Shown here piece after piece: positions 25,816 to 33,598 of a DNA stretch of 64,000 bases (the first letter of the stretch is position 1; each line of letters starts with the position of its first letter). Both the position numbers and the translations under genes were made by a program. Origin of the DNA: Pseudomonas libanensis (GTDB lineage: Bacteria; Pseudomonadota; Gammaproteobacteria; Pseudomonadales; Pseudomonadaceae); the NCBI RefSeq assembly GCF_001439685.1, contig NZ_JYLH01000005.1:248001-312000 (forward strand), read 5' to 3'. The notes under the pieces were generated by a model. The model worked only from the letters and a program-made list of their open reading frames with translations. It was not told where the DNA came from and did no database searches.

Positions 25816-26981
25816 TAGAGAACGTCCTCCAGGAACTGCTCGATGATTTCATCGCGGGCGTTGAGTTGATAAACCATGTGTTCGTTCGGCGCGTAGCGGC
25901 CGTAGTCGATAACGATGAACCAGGTACCGTTCTTGTACTTCTCGACGCTGTTCAGTTCCGGATGCAGGTACACGCTGCCGCCGGGGATGGTCTCGTCGGC
26001 CACCAGGGTTTGCAGCCAGTCGTTGATGCGCTTGACCTCCTGGTCCATGAAGGACTTGGTGAGGTTCTTGGCCATGGCTTTCTGGCCGGCCTTGACCAGC
26101 TTGCGACTGATGGCATCTTCCAGGCCGACGTAGCTGATGAACTTGCCGGTGATGGAACGGTTGCCCAGCAGCGAGAAACCGCCGAGAACAGTGCGGGCGT
26201 AGTAGCTCACGCCATAGCGGTTGAGCAGGTCGCCTTCGGTGGAGGTGTCGAGGATGTTGTACTCGACGACGCGGGAAACGTCCTCAGCGAAGGTCACCTG
26301 GTTGCCCGGGCTTTCCCACTGCTTGACCTTGGCCAATGCGGCGATGGCCAGCGAGGATGGCGACAGGAATACGTTTTTCTTCGCGGCCTTGGAGTACACC
26401 GACGGCATGTTGTGTACCAGCAGGCAACGGTCGAAACCAAGGTCGGCACCGCCCAGCTCGCCGCTGTAGGTCACTTGATCGGCCACCGAAGCGTCCTTGC
26501 CATCCAGTACCACGCGGGCCTTGATGCGCTTGCCGAAGGAGGCGAACTCACCGGCCACGGCCTTGGTGCCGGTAAAGCCTGGGGCGCCGATGATGGTCAG
26601 GTCTTCCGGGACGCTGCTCAGGGCCGCCAGGCCGAGCTTGCGGCCGGTGACCGGGTCGTTGCCGCCGATCACATTATTGATCGTATCGGCCGGGGTGGCG
26701 CCTTCTTCGACGATGACCACATAGACCGGCACCTTGACCACTTTGAGGATCTGGTACACGGCCTGGAACAAGGTGCCCGACTCAGTGCCGGTAGGGTCCA
26801 GCAACGCCTGGGTGGTGAAGCTGTTGATACGGAACGGCGCGTTTTTCGGAATCGACGCGTGGGCATTCGGCGCAGTGCCGACCAGGCCGATCACGTTATC
26901 GCCAAGGCCGCCCATGGCCTCGGGGGATTCAGTGGCATTCACAGTGATGCCGTTGTGCTCGAAGTTCAAAACCTCAGCCAT
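25815..26981 (-). CDS. contractile tail sheath protein (P2 FI-like)
   Basis: 388 residues from MAEVLNFEHNGITVNATES. The core has AKKNVFLSPSSLAIAALAKVK, and the C-terminal domain has RINDWLQTLVADETIPGG and GRYAPNEHMVYQLNARDEI, the conserved contractile-sheath fold. P2 FI has 396 residues. Its presence proves that the first module is contractile (R-type). It is preceded by a 57-residue gene with 2 bp spacing. Confidence 0.96.
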   Translation of the reverse strand: MAEVLNFEHNGITVNATESPEAMGGLGDNVIGLVGTAPNAHASIPKNAPFRINSFTTQALLDPTGTESGTLFQAVYQILKVVKVPVYVVIVEEGATPADTINNVIGGNDPVTGRKLGLAALSSVPEDLTIIGAPGFTGTKAVAGEFASFGKRIKARVVLDGKDASVADQVTYSGELGGADLGFDRCLLVHNMPSVYSKAAKKNVFLSPSSLAIAALAKVKQWESPGNQVTFAEDVSRVVEYNILDTSTEGDLLNRYGVSYYARTVLGGFSLLGNRSITGKFISYVGLEDAISRKLVKAGQKAMAKNLTKSFMDQEVKRINDWLQTLVADETIPGGSVYLHPELNSVEKYKNGTWFIVIDYGRYAPNEHMVYQLNARDEIIEQFLEDVL

Positions 26982-26983
26982 GA

Positions 26984-27157
26984 TTAATCAGCCTTCTTGG
27001 GGGTGGAGTTGAGGACGCTGGTCAGTTCCAGGCGGCCAGCGGTGCGCAGGGCGGATGCTTCGACGTCGAGCAGTTCCAGCTCTTCGCCGGCGGTGGACCA
27101 ATGGCCATTGCCGATGGGGAATGGAATGAGGACGGTGTAGGTTTGGCGGGTGGGCAT
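26984..27157 (-). CDS. small tail protein upstream of the sheath gene
   Basis: 57 residues, starting MPTRQTYTVLIPFPIGNGHW and ending VLNSTPKKAD. Its position directly before the sheath gene and its size fit the DUF2635-like small proteins of Mu/P2-type tails, but the family assignment is weak. Two terminator-like hairpins lie just upstream. It is short enough to be missed by length-filtered gene finders. Confidence 0.65.
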   Translation of the reverse strand: MPTRQTYTVLIPFPIGNGHWSTAGEELELLDVEASALRTAGRLELTSVLNSTPKKAD

Positions 27158-27184
27158 GGGTGGAAATCTCCGGGTGGGAAATGC

Positions 27185-27237
27185 AAAAGCCCTGCGGGAG
27201 GGGCTTTTGAGGGGCGAAAAAAAACCGCTTTCGCGGT
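27185..27237 (-). terminator. two tandem terminator-like hairpins before the sheath unit
   Basis: On the minus strand the first is ACCGC, loop GAAA, GCGGT then eight Ts (27217-27237), a textbook intrinsic terminator. The second is AAAAGCCC, 8-nt loop, GGGCTTTT (27185-27208). Both lie between fibre chaperone and sheath units of the same-direction cluster. Confidence 0.75.
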
Positions 27238-27244
27238 GGGGTGA

Positions 27245-27547
27245 TTACTTATCTTCCGGCAAAGGGAACCGCGCCTTGATTTCGGCTACTTTGGCTCGCC
27301 ATTCTTTCTCCTTCTCAGCCGTACCATCGAATTGCCATTCCAGGTACATCGGGTCGGCTTCGCTGACGTAGGCAGAGCGGCGCGCAGCAATGGTGCTAGC
27401 GAGCATAGCAGCGGAAGTGGCGTTCTCAATCAGAGTCTGGGCGGCCTCATCACTAAAACCCAAACCTTTAAGGGTCTGCGCATTGGCGGGTACGTTAATC
27501 AACGAGTCACCTGCAGGGGTAACCAATTTTTCGATAAACAAATTCAT
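27245..27547 (-). CDS. R-type tail fibre assembly-like protein
   Basis: 100 residues, MNLFIEKLVTPAGDSLINVP at the start. The C-terminal half ARRSAYVSEADPMYLEWQFD and WRAKVAEIKARFPLPEDK resembles small fibre-assembly chaperones that follow fibre genes in Pseudomonas phages and tailocins. It lies directly after the fibre gene, the usual chaperone place. No enzyme motif. Assigned by pattern and context. Confidence 0.7.
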   Translation of the reverse strand: MNLFIEKLVTPAGDSLINVPANAQTLKGLGFSDEAAQTLIENATSAAMLASTIAARRSAYVSEADPMYLEWQFDGTAEKEKEWRAKVAEIKARFPLPEDK

Positions 27548-27558
27548 ATGTCCGGTCC

Positions 27559-28344
27559 TTAAACCTTCGCGGTATAGCGAAGGTCGTTATCGTGGGAATA
27601 GGCCAGGCGCTTCTCTTCAAGGGTCTTCCCGAGTGCAGCATCAGCCTGAGCCAAGGTATAAGGTTTCACTGCCCAACGAACTTCCCAATCGGCATTAACA
27701 TCATCCTTCATGACCACTTCAGTGTCTAACTTGCTGTAATTCACAGGATAATCAAACGTTTTCGTGATGGTGTAACTCAGGCCGCCCCTCAGGTACATTC
27801 CAGAAAACTGAGGCGCATTTGTTAGTTGACCAGCAACCAACCCCAAATACATGGGTTTGAGCCCAGTTACGGCACGAGCAGTACAAATCATACCAAACGA
27901 AACACCTCGTACCGTTTCACGGTAGGTTTGGGACACACGCTTGATAGCTAGAAAATTAGCATCACCGTTCCATAGGAATCCGACACCCTCGAGTTGCAAG
28001 TTCAAGCCAGCGATATGGTAAATACCTTCGCCAAAGGGTGCCTTTTCGCTATCTCGGGAAAATATACGAGAGATAGTGATTTCGGTTTCACCCGCGTCGT
28101 TCCCGGGCATGGTCCACCACACAGGATAAAGTACATCTGTAGACAAACCAGTAAGGTCAATATCCTGCCTGTAGAGAGCACGGCCATTAATATCTTTGGC
28201 CTGTACACTATTACGCCACGCCGTGAACTGACTCGACGCCGCGTCTACTCGCGCATCAATTTTACCAATTTGGTTAGTAACCGTTTCCGTCAGCTTATTA
28301 CAAGCATCCACAACTTTAGTGATAGTCGTTTCAATCCCCATCAT
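27559..28344 (-). CDS. R-type tail fibre / receptor-binding protein
   Basis: About 261 residues from MMGIETTITKVVDACNKL; GGGAG precedes the ATG. The N-terminal ~50 residues form a coiled coil (LTETVTNQIGKIDARVDAAS) that would trimerise. The rest is beta-rich (DIDLTGLSTDVLYPVWWTMPG, GGLSYTITKTFDYPVNYSKL). The DNA is AT-richer than its neighbours, as expected for a horizontally exchanged receptor-binding gene. It probably attaches to the 176-residue collar fibre protein before it and sets R-tailocin specificity. Confidence 0.75.
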   Translation of the reverse strand: MMGIETTITKVVDACNKLTETVTNQIGKIDARVDAASSQFTAWRNSVQAKDINGRALYRQDIDLTGLSTDVLYPVWWTMPGNDAGETEITISRIFSRDSEKAPFGEGIYHIAGLNLQLEGVGFLWNGDANFLAIKRVSQTYRETVRGVSFGMICTARAVTGLKPMYLGLVAGQLTNAPQFSGMYLRGGLSYTITKTFDYPVNYSKLDTEVVMKDDVNADWEVRWAVKPYTLAQADAALGKTLEEKRLAYSHDNDLRYTAKV

Positions 28345-28388
28345 CAACTCCCTGTCAATTAGTCTTTCCAGCACTTTTGTAAGTGCAA

Positions 28389-28919
28389 TTACTTCGCTTC
28401 GAGACGCATGACCCGAAACATCAAATCAAGGTGGCGAGACATATTACCAACCGAAGCCGCCGCTATGATTGCGATTTCCTCAGCCAACAACAAATTCAAA
28501 TTCTCACTCCCCACCACAATCGTCACGCTATCCGCCGGCAATGGCGAAACATCCAGCGTAAACTTCTGCAGCACCCGCGCCGCCGCCGCTTTATACGTCA
28601 GCAACTTCCCCGCCACGGAATACACCGCCAGCAAAGTCCCACTGGCGAGGTAAAACCCGAACTCGCCAATCTCATACTCACCGTCGCCATCAAACAGCGC
28701 GGCCATCCTGAGTTGACGCTCGCCCAGGTCTTCGTAATCGACGATAGCCACCCGTTGGCGCTCGTCACGCAAGGCCACTTCGCTGCCGTCGGGGTTGTAG
28801 CGGCCGGTGCCGGCGCCGATGTGGGTGATTTCGCCTTTGAGGCCCTGGTTCTTTGCCTGCAGCACTTCATCCAAACCCTTGGAGGTGAAGCGCACCAGGC
28901 GCGTGATTTCATCTGTCAT
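28389..28919 (-). CDS. tail-collar fibre protein (baseplate-proximal fibre part, DUF3751-like)
   Basis: 176 residues starting MTDEITRLVRFTSKGLDEVL. The family pattern of an N-terminal fibre anchor is visible: ITHIGAGTGRYNPDGSEVAL and GEYEIGEFGFYLASGTLLAVY. Usually this domain is the N-terminus of a long gpH fibre; here it is a separate short protein. The fibre is thus split between this gene and 27559-28344, or this protein is a stub after fibre replacement. Confidence 0.75.
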   Translation of the reverse strand: MTDEITRLVRFTSKGLDEVLQAKNQGLKGEITHIGAGTGRYNPDGSEVALRDERQRVAIVDYEDLGERQLRMAALFDGDGEYEIGEFGFYLASGTLLAVYSVAGKLLTYKAAAARVLQKFTLDVSPLPADSVTIVVGSENLNLLLAEEIAIIAAASVGNMSRHLDLMFRVMRLEAK

Positions 28920-29554
28920 GGCTGCGCCCTGAGGTCGTAGTCGTTAATGGTGTAGTGCTGGGCAACCCCGGCACTGTTGAGCCGGGCAACCAGCGCCAGT
29001 TCCGGCAGCGCTCCGTTCAGGCAGAACTCCCCATCGCTTAAAGGAGCGTCGAGGACTTGCGTGAGCGCAAGCTGACCTTCGGTTTCATGCACGATGGTAA
29101 TCGTCGCCTGATCGCGCTCACTCTTGGCCGCATTGATACGCCGGATCAGCCGGTTGTGATCGCCGCTGGACCAACTGCGCCCGATGATCGCCTGTACGTC
29201 GAAGGTATAAGGCACACCCAAGGGGCGCTGCTGATACCAGGCGCTGATGTTGGGGGTAAAACCCAATGACTCCACCGCATGACTCAGCGCCTTGGGCGTA
29301 CCGGCCTGGCGTTGGATCTGCCAGGACAACGCCACGGTCAGGCGCTTTTCCGCCTCGCTGGCCTCGGCATCCCATTCGCTGACGCCGCGGTCGGCGGCCA
29401 GGTAAGGGAGGAATTCGCTTGGGGTTTGAAGTGGATTCATCAGCGCTGGAAACGGCGGCGTGACACGTTCAAGCAATGTGCCGAAGCCCAGGTCCAAAGC
29501 CTTTTCCAGCGGTGAACTGTTGGCCGGCAACAAACTCGCTTTAGGTTCACTCAT
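28916..29554 (-). CDS. baseplate protein I (P2 gpI-like)
   Basis: 212 residues from MSEPKASLLPANSSPLEKAL. The typical features are FLPYLAADRGVSEWDAEASE near residue 55 and QRQAGTPKALSHAVESLGF near residue 85. gpI with gpJ forms the baseplate wedge that carries the fibres. It overlaps J and the collar fibre gene by 4 bp each. Confidence 0.93.
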   Translation of the reverse strand: MSEPKASLLPANSSPLEKALDLGFGTLLERVTPPFPALMNPLQTPSEFLPYLAADRGVSEWDAEASEAEKRLTVALSWQIQRQAGTPKALSHAVESLGFTPNISAWYQQRPLGVPYTFDVQAIIGRSWSSGDHNRLIRRINAAKSERDQATITIVHETEGQLALTQVLDAPLSDGEFCLNGALPELALVARLNSAGVAQHYTINDYDLRAQP

Positions 29555-30546
29555 AGCGTGCGCACCTCCACCTCGACACCCGTGCAATACGGGGCCTGGA
29601 ACGCGGTGCTGACAATCGGTGCCAACGGTTCAAGGATGTGCAGTTGCGCAGCGCCAGCGCTGTGGATGGCGTAGTCGATCCAGCTGGGGTCAACCCGCCC
29701 TTCCAGGCGATGGCAGGACTCTGCGTAGTCTTGCAACAGCTTCTGCGCGGCCACTTGGGTCAACCCGGAGTCCGGGCCGGCGTTGATCTTGGCCACCACG
29801 CGAATTTTATAAGGTTGAATCTGTGCACCTTGGACGGTGACAAGGTCGGTTTCCGGCCGGACGTCCGGCCGTGCGAAATGTCGACGTACACCGTCAAGCA
29901 AGTCGGCAGATGGCGTACCGTCGCCCTCTCTGGAAAGTATGGTAACCATGACTTCGCCTGGTGCGGTACGTCGAGCGTTGCCGTCCTTGACCTGGGCCGC
30001 ATAACCATCCGGATCGAAAGTGTAGATGACGCTCACCACGCCAGGTGTCGCGCTCTGCACTTTCACCGCAGGGCGCTCGCCAAGGGTGAAGACTTCGCGG
30101 CGATACTGCATCCGCGAGCCGGCCGCCGGAGCATGGGGCGCCAGGTAGTAACGCAGACGGGCGTCGTCATCGCTTTCCAGGGTCGGCGGCACCGGCGGGA
30201 AAGCTGCCGGGTCGCCAGGGTCGAGCACTTGGCGCTCCAGGCCCATATCGGCCAGGCGCGCATCCAGGTTGCTGCCGGTGGCCCACCACGCGAGCATCTG
30301 CTTGATACGGGCGTTGTATTTGCGCTCGTGGGTTTGCAGGCGCACGCAAAACGCTTCCAGGGCCAGGGTCAGCAGCTCGCTTTCATTGTCGAGGCTGACC
30401 TTGAGTTTGGCCGCGCTTTGCGGCGCTCGGCTGGCAACGTAGTCGATGACGAACGCCTTGAACTCGGCCAGCAACGGTTCGAACTCATCCACCTTGATGA
30501 TGGCCGGTTCCGCCAGTTGGTTCTGGCCGGGGATCAGCATGCTCAT
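29551..30546 (-). CDS. baseplate assembly protein J (P2 gpJ-like)
   Basis: 331 residues from MSMLIPGQNQLAEPAIIKVD. Conserved parts are the ERKYNARIKQMLAWWATGSN segment, the AFPPVPPTLESDDDARLRYYL motif and PDGYAAQVKDGNARRTAPGE. Wedge protein of the contractile baseplate. It overlaps W and I by 4 bp. Confidence 0.94.
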   Translation of the reverse strand: MSMLIPGQNQLAEPAIIKVDEFEPLLAEFKAFVIDYVASRAPQSAAKLKVSLDNESELLTLALEAFCVRLQTHERKYNARIKQMLAWWATGSNLDARLADMGLERQVLDPGDPAAFPPVPPTLESDDDARLRYYLAPHAPAAGSRMQYRREVFTLGERPAVKVQSATPGVVSVIYTFDPDGYAAQVKDGNARRTAPGEVMVTILSREGDGTPSADLLDGVRRHFARPDVRPETDLVTVQGAQIQPYKIRVVAKINAGPDSGLTQVAAQKLLQDYAESCHRLEGRVDPSWIDYAIHSAGAAQLHILEPLAPIVSTAFQAPYCTGVEVEVRTL

Positions 30547-30875
30547 GTCACGACCTCGAAGGATTGTTGGCGGTTTTTCCAAGTGCCGGCAAACCGCAGC
30601 AACAGGCCGGCGCCTTGGCGGGTGGCGACGATGACCTGGGGGTCAAAATCGCCGATGCCGTTGTGGGTGTTGTAGAACGCCTGGGCGGCGTGGCTTTGGG
30701 CGAGGATCAGCAGGTCATCACCGAGGTTTTGCCCGAGCAACTGCGGGATCAGCGAGCCGTACAACGGACGCTTTTGCCGAGTGCCCACGGGGGTGGTCAG
30801 CGCTCGGGTGGCGCGCTGCACAAATTGCAGCCAGTCGTCGACGGCTGCCCCGGTGTTCCTCTCGATTCCGAGCAT
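30543..30875 (-). CDS. baseplate protein W (gp25-like)
   Basis: 110 residues starting MLGIERNTGAAVDDWLQFVQ. GPW_gp25 domain features are RALTTPVGTRQKRPLYGSLI and VIVATRQGAGLLLRFAG. gp25-like proteins start sheath polymerisation at the baseplate. It is followed by J with 4-bp overlap. Confidence 0.94.
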   Translation of the reverse strand: MLGIERNTGAAVDDWLQFVQRATRALTTPVGTRQKRPLYGSLIPQLLGQNLGDDLLILAQSHAAQAFYNTHNGIGDFDPQVIVATRQGAGLLLRFAGTWKNRQQSFEVVT

Positions 30876-30884
30876 GGGATGTCC

Positions 30885-31496
30885 TTATCGGGGGCTGATG
30901 AGTCGTCCCTGATGGTCCACCACCGGGCCGCTGAAGTGCGCGCCGCCGGCATCGAGCAACAGGCTTGTACCACCGGTCTGCAGGGTGATGCCCTGGGCGT
31001 TGAGGGTCAGGCTGGTGGCGCCGACCTTGACGTCGACTTGTTCGCGGGAGCCGCTGAAGGTGGTGGGGCCATTGACCCAATTGAAGGTATGACTGGCATC
31101 GTCGTAGTCGCTTTGGGTGCCATCTTGATGGCGCCGCCGTGTCAGCGTTGCCACACTGGAAACCGGCGGAAAACGATCACTATTGAGACCGAACAGTGCC
31201 ACTGACTGCGCACCGCCCTCCCCGCCCCCGTAGTTGAGCAACAGACATTGTTCACCCACCGTGGGGATGCGGGTTTCGGTTTGCGCACCGGCACTGGGGT
31301 TGAAAAAGCGGATCGCTGGGGTGAGCAAGTCACCGTGACTGACCTTGCAGGTATTGCTGGCAGCATCGACCTGCTGGCAAACGCCAATCCGGCAGAAGCT
31401 TTCGGCGCGTCGATAAAGGTCTTCGAGTTGGGTCTCCATTTCCGCCAGGCGTTCGATGATCGGTCCCAATTGCATGCGTAACAGCGCGTCGAACAT
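30885..31496 (-). CDS. baseplate spike protein V (P2 gpV-like)
   Basis: 203 residues from MFDALLRMQLGPIIERLAEM. An N-terminal helix is followed by an OB-fold (VDAASNTCKVSHGDLLTPAI, GEQCLLLNYGGGEGGAQSVA) and then a beta-helical C-terminus (FNWVNGPTTFSGSREQVDVK, ITLQTGGTSLLLDAGGAHFS). This is the piercing spike of the contractile particle. The terminal His for iron binding seen in P2 is not obvious. Confidence 0.93.
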   Translation of the reverse strand: MFDALLRMQLGPIIERLAEMETQLEDLYRRAESFCRIGVCQQVDAASNTCKVSHGDLLTPAIRFFNPSAGAQTETRIPTVGEQCLLLNYGGGEGGAQSVALFGLNSDRFPPVSSVATLTRRRHQDGTQSDYDDASHTFNWVNGPTTFSGSREQVDVKVGATSLTLNAQGITLQTGGTSLLLDAGGAHFSGPVVDHQGRLISPR

Positions 31497-31499
31497 GGG

Positions 31500-32012
31500 C
31501 TACTCTCCCAGTGGCCTGTATTGATCCGGGTCGTCGATGTTCGAGACGTCCCAGGTGCAGGCGAACAGCGGTCGACCGGCAGGGTCTTCAAGCAGTGGCG
31601 GGCCGAGGTAGAGGGTTTGGATAAAGGACACGGTCCAGGTGTCGTAGGCAATTGGCACATCGCTCTGTGCGCCAGGCGCGGCGACGATACCGGCCGGTAG
31701 ATCACACTGCTCCGGGGGCAAACCCCAGCGGTTATCCAGGACCAGGTCCATCAACTGGCTCGCCAGATCGCAGGCCTCGAACGGCGCACCTTGGATGATC
31801 ATGGCCTTGAGTGAAATCGACAGCGCGTGAGCTTTACGCCCCTCCAGCGAGCGGATACCAGGGCCGTTACGTTCCACGGTGATCAGTACGCCTGTTTTAT
31901 CCTCTGTGATTTGAAAATCCTGGTAATTGCCTACACGTAATTGGGGAAAGGCGCTTTTGAGCACCTCGCCAATGGCAATGGGAAGCTGGGAAGGTTTTTC
32001 GATAAACGTCAT
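31500..32012 (-). CDS. conserved tail protein of R-type cluster, function unknown
   Basis: 170 residues from MTFIEKPSQLPIAIGEVLKS. It is the first structural gene of the R-type module, 3 bp before gpV. The pattern NGPGIRSLEGRKAHALSISL and QLMDLVLDNRWGLPPEQCDL, with WTVSFIQTLYLGP near the end, suggests a tail terminator or gp37-like protein, as often found before the baseplate spike in Mu-like tails. No decisive motif; the role is inferred from position. Confidence 0.7.
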   Translation of the reverse strand: MTFIEKPSQLPIAIGEVLKSAFPQLRVGNYQDFQITEDKTGVLITVERNGPGIRSLEGRKAHALSISLKAMIIQGAPFEACDLASQLMDLVLDNRWGLPPEQCDLPAGIVAAPGAQSDVPIAYDTWTVSFIQTLYLGPPLLEDPAGRPLFACTWDVSNIDDPDQYRPLGE

Positions 32013-32163
32013 CTGTCGCGTCCTTGCAGGTTATTGCTGATCCGTGCGGAAAGACGGGGCGTTGTCTACAGCAACTGGCCTGGTTACCCGTCATGGGCAT
32101 TTTTCAGGCAAGCCGGGGCGCCCCGCACAGCGGCGGGGGGCTTCCTGCTGGTGGGAAATGGGC

Positions 32164-32679
32164 TTAGAACGTCCAGCTCCATGCCGGAAAGGTAGGTAGA
32201 GGACCGGTACCGTGATCCGGGTAGAAAACGTGGGGCGTAGGCGCCGCAGTTGGCGTAAAGCCAAAACGAGCCCACATCGGCACGCCATCGATCAAGACAA
32301 TGTTGCCGTCATCCTGCAATTGCAGGTAGGTACGATCTGGTCGGCCACTCTGTTCTTTAACTGGAATCCAGCTGGTCAGGGCGATCCATGTGCGGCTATG
32401 CACGTGATCAACGAGAAAAGCCCCACCTTGCATGTAGAAACAATTAGCCAAATCCGAATTCGGACGATCGTCCACATAGGTATAGGGCACAGTACTATCA
32501 GCTACCCAGATCTTCACGCCGTTGTCGTAAAGCACCAGGTTTGCGTCGGCCTCCAAGATCAGCTTGTACTGCTTGCTCGGAGACTCGAGATACTGCCCAA
32601 CAAACATGACGTTGCGGGGAGGTAGCACCGAGCTGCCGTCTTGGGTAAACGGAATAATATGAAATCCACTGCTGGACAT
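32164..32679 (-). CDS. B-lectin (monocot mannose-binding lectin-like) protein, candidate LlpA-like bacteriocin
   Basis: 171 residues from MSSSGFHIIPFTQ; AAGGTG lies 6 nt before the ATG. It carries two copies of the lectin signature QxDxNxVxY in slightly altered form: EADANLVLY near residue 43 and QDDGNIVLI near residue 125. A Trp-rich part (WIALTSWIPV) lies between them. Known lectin-like bacteriocins (LlpA, putidacin L1) have two such domains in about 280 residues and no signal peptide; this one has a single domain. An llpA gene is also known in the mutS/cinA prophage of P. protegens Pf-5. Killing activity is inference. Confidence 0.75.
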   Translation of the reverse strand: MSSSGFHIIPFTQDGSSVLPPRNVMFVGQYLESPSKQYKLILEADANLVLYDNGVKIWVADSTVPYTYVDDRPNSDLANCFYMQGGAFLVDHVHSRTWIALTSWIPVKEQSGRPDRTYLQLQDDGNIVLIDGVPMWARFGFTPTAAPTPHVFYPDHGTGPLPTFPAWSWTF

Positions 32680-32701
32680 GTTGATCACCTTTTTGGTCGA
32701 T

Positions 32702-32869
32702 TTATTGCGGAGAATTCCGCTTCACGTCGCTCGAAGGCGATTGCTCGAGGCTCGTAGCCTTCACATGATTCAACGTCCCACACCGGGGACACTTGATCTG
32801 GAGCTCGTTACACCTGCCTGCTCGGGCAAGTAATTTATTGCAGCTGCCGCATCTGAATTCTTTGAGCAT
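32702..32869 (-). CDS. Com-family zinc-finger translational regulator
   Basis: 55 residues from MLKEFRCGSCNKLLARAGR. Two CxxC pairs, CGSC and CPRC in LQIKCPRCGTLNHV, form the zinc site of phage Mu Com. Com binds mom mRNA and opens its ribosome-binding site. No mom or other DNA-modification gene is found near. The gene directly downstream, 22 bp away, is the lectin gene. A polar tail ends SDVKRNSPQ. It is too short for length-filtered gene finders. Confidence 0.82.
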   Translation of the reverse strand: MLKEFRCGSCNKLLARAGRCNELQIKCPRCGTLNHVKATSLEQSPSSDVKRNSPQ

Positions 32870-32957
32870 GCAGGGACTCCTTTCGCGAATTTATGACCCA
32901 GGCGCGCAGGGTCTGGGCTTGTCATTCATCGCGGCGAATACCCGGTCATCGCACCGA

Positions 32958-33302
32958 TCACTGTTGATCCGGGCGTGTGGTAGGAGGGTCATTGACCCCA
33001 ATACGCCTGGCGGCCCACCGCTCATAAAGGCCGATGGCCACGTCGGCACCGGCCATGGCGGTCAGGCAACCAATGGCACCGGCGGTCCAGATCGACATGC
33101 CGGCGGCGTAGCACAGCATCAGGGCCGAAACCCCGCAGACCATGCAGGCCCCGGAGCGCAGGGCCAGACGACGAATCAACGACCAACCGCGGGCACCTTC
33201 CTTGTCGGCGCGCCACATTTCTCCAGACACTCCGCCGATCACGGCCAATACAATCACCAGCCAGATAGGCATTTCCGCTAACGCTTGCTGTTCATTTGTC
33301 AT
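32958..33302 (-). CDS. phage holin (LydA/Phage_holin_3-type)
   Basis: 114 residues from MTNEQQALAEMPIWLVIVLA; AGGAGG lies at proper distance. Three membrane segments are visible: about residues 11-30, 50-70 and 73-92 (ACMVCGVSALMLCYAAGMSI, AGAIGCLTAMAGADVAIGLY). The C-terminus is charged. The holin forms the inner-membrane hole that lets the GH19 endolysin out. It is the first protein gene of the tailocin transcript. Confidence 0.88.
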   Translation of the reverse strand: MTNEQQALAEMPIWLVIVLAVIGGVSGEMWRADKEGARGWSLIRRLALRSGACMVCGVSALMLCYAAGMSIWTAGAIGCLTAMAGADVAIGLYERWAARRIGVNDPPTTRPDQQ

Positions 33303-33372
33303 GTCACGCCTCCTGGCTGAGCAATTAATAATCCATATTTCATTTACACATGCTTCACTAGGTAGGCATTCC

Positions 33373-33397
33373 AAAAAGCCCGGTTGCCCGGGCTTTT
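33373..33397 (-). terminator. terminator-like hairpin in the tailocin leader
   Basis: AAAAGCCCG, loop, CGGGCTTTTT on the minus strand, 70 bp before the holin start and downstream of the candidate promoter. It is also terminator-like on the plus strand. Confidence 0.65.
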
Positions 33398-33598
33398 CAG
33401 TAATGCTGTCCTCGGACTTTCGGCGCTACTGGCGCGGTACGGCCCTTTCCTCAATGTTTTTCCGACCACGATCCCTGTCTGCCGGATAACTGCTTCTGGT
33501 GCTTTACGCTGCACACCCGGGTCAGTTGCCAACCCTCTGAACCGTCAAGGCCGGTTCATCGCTGCCTGTTTTTGAAGCGTTGAAACTAAAGAGCGTCG

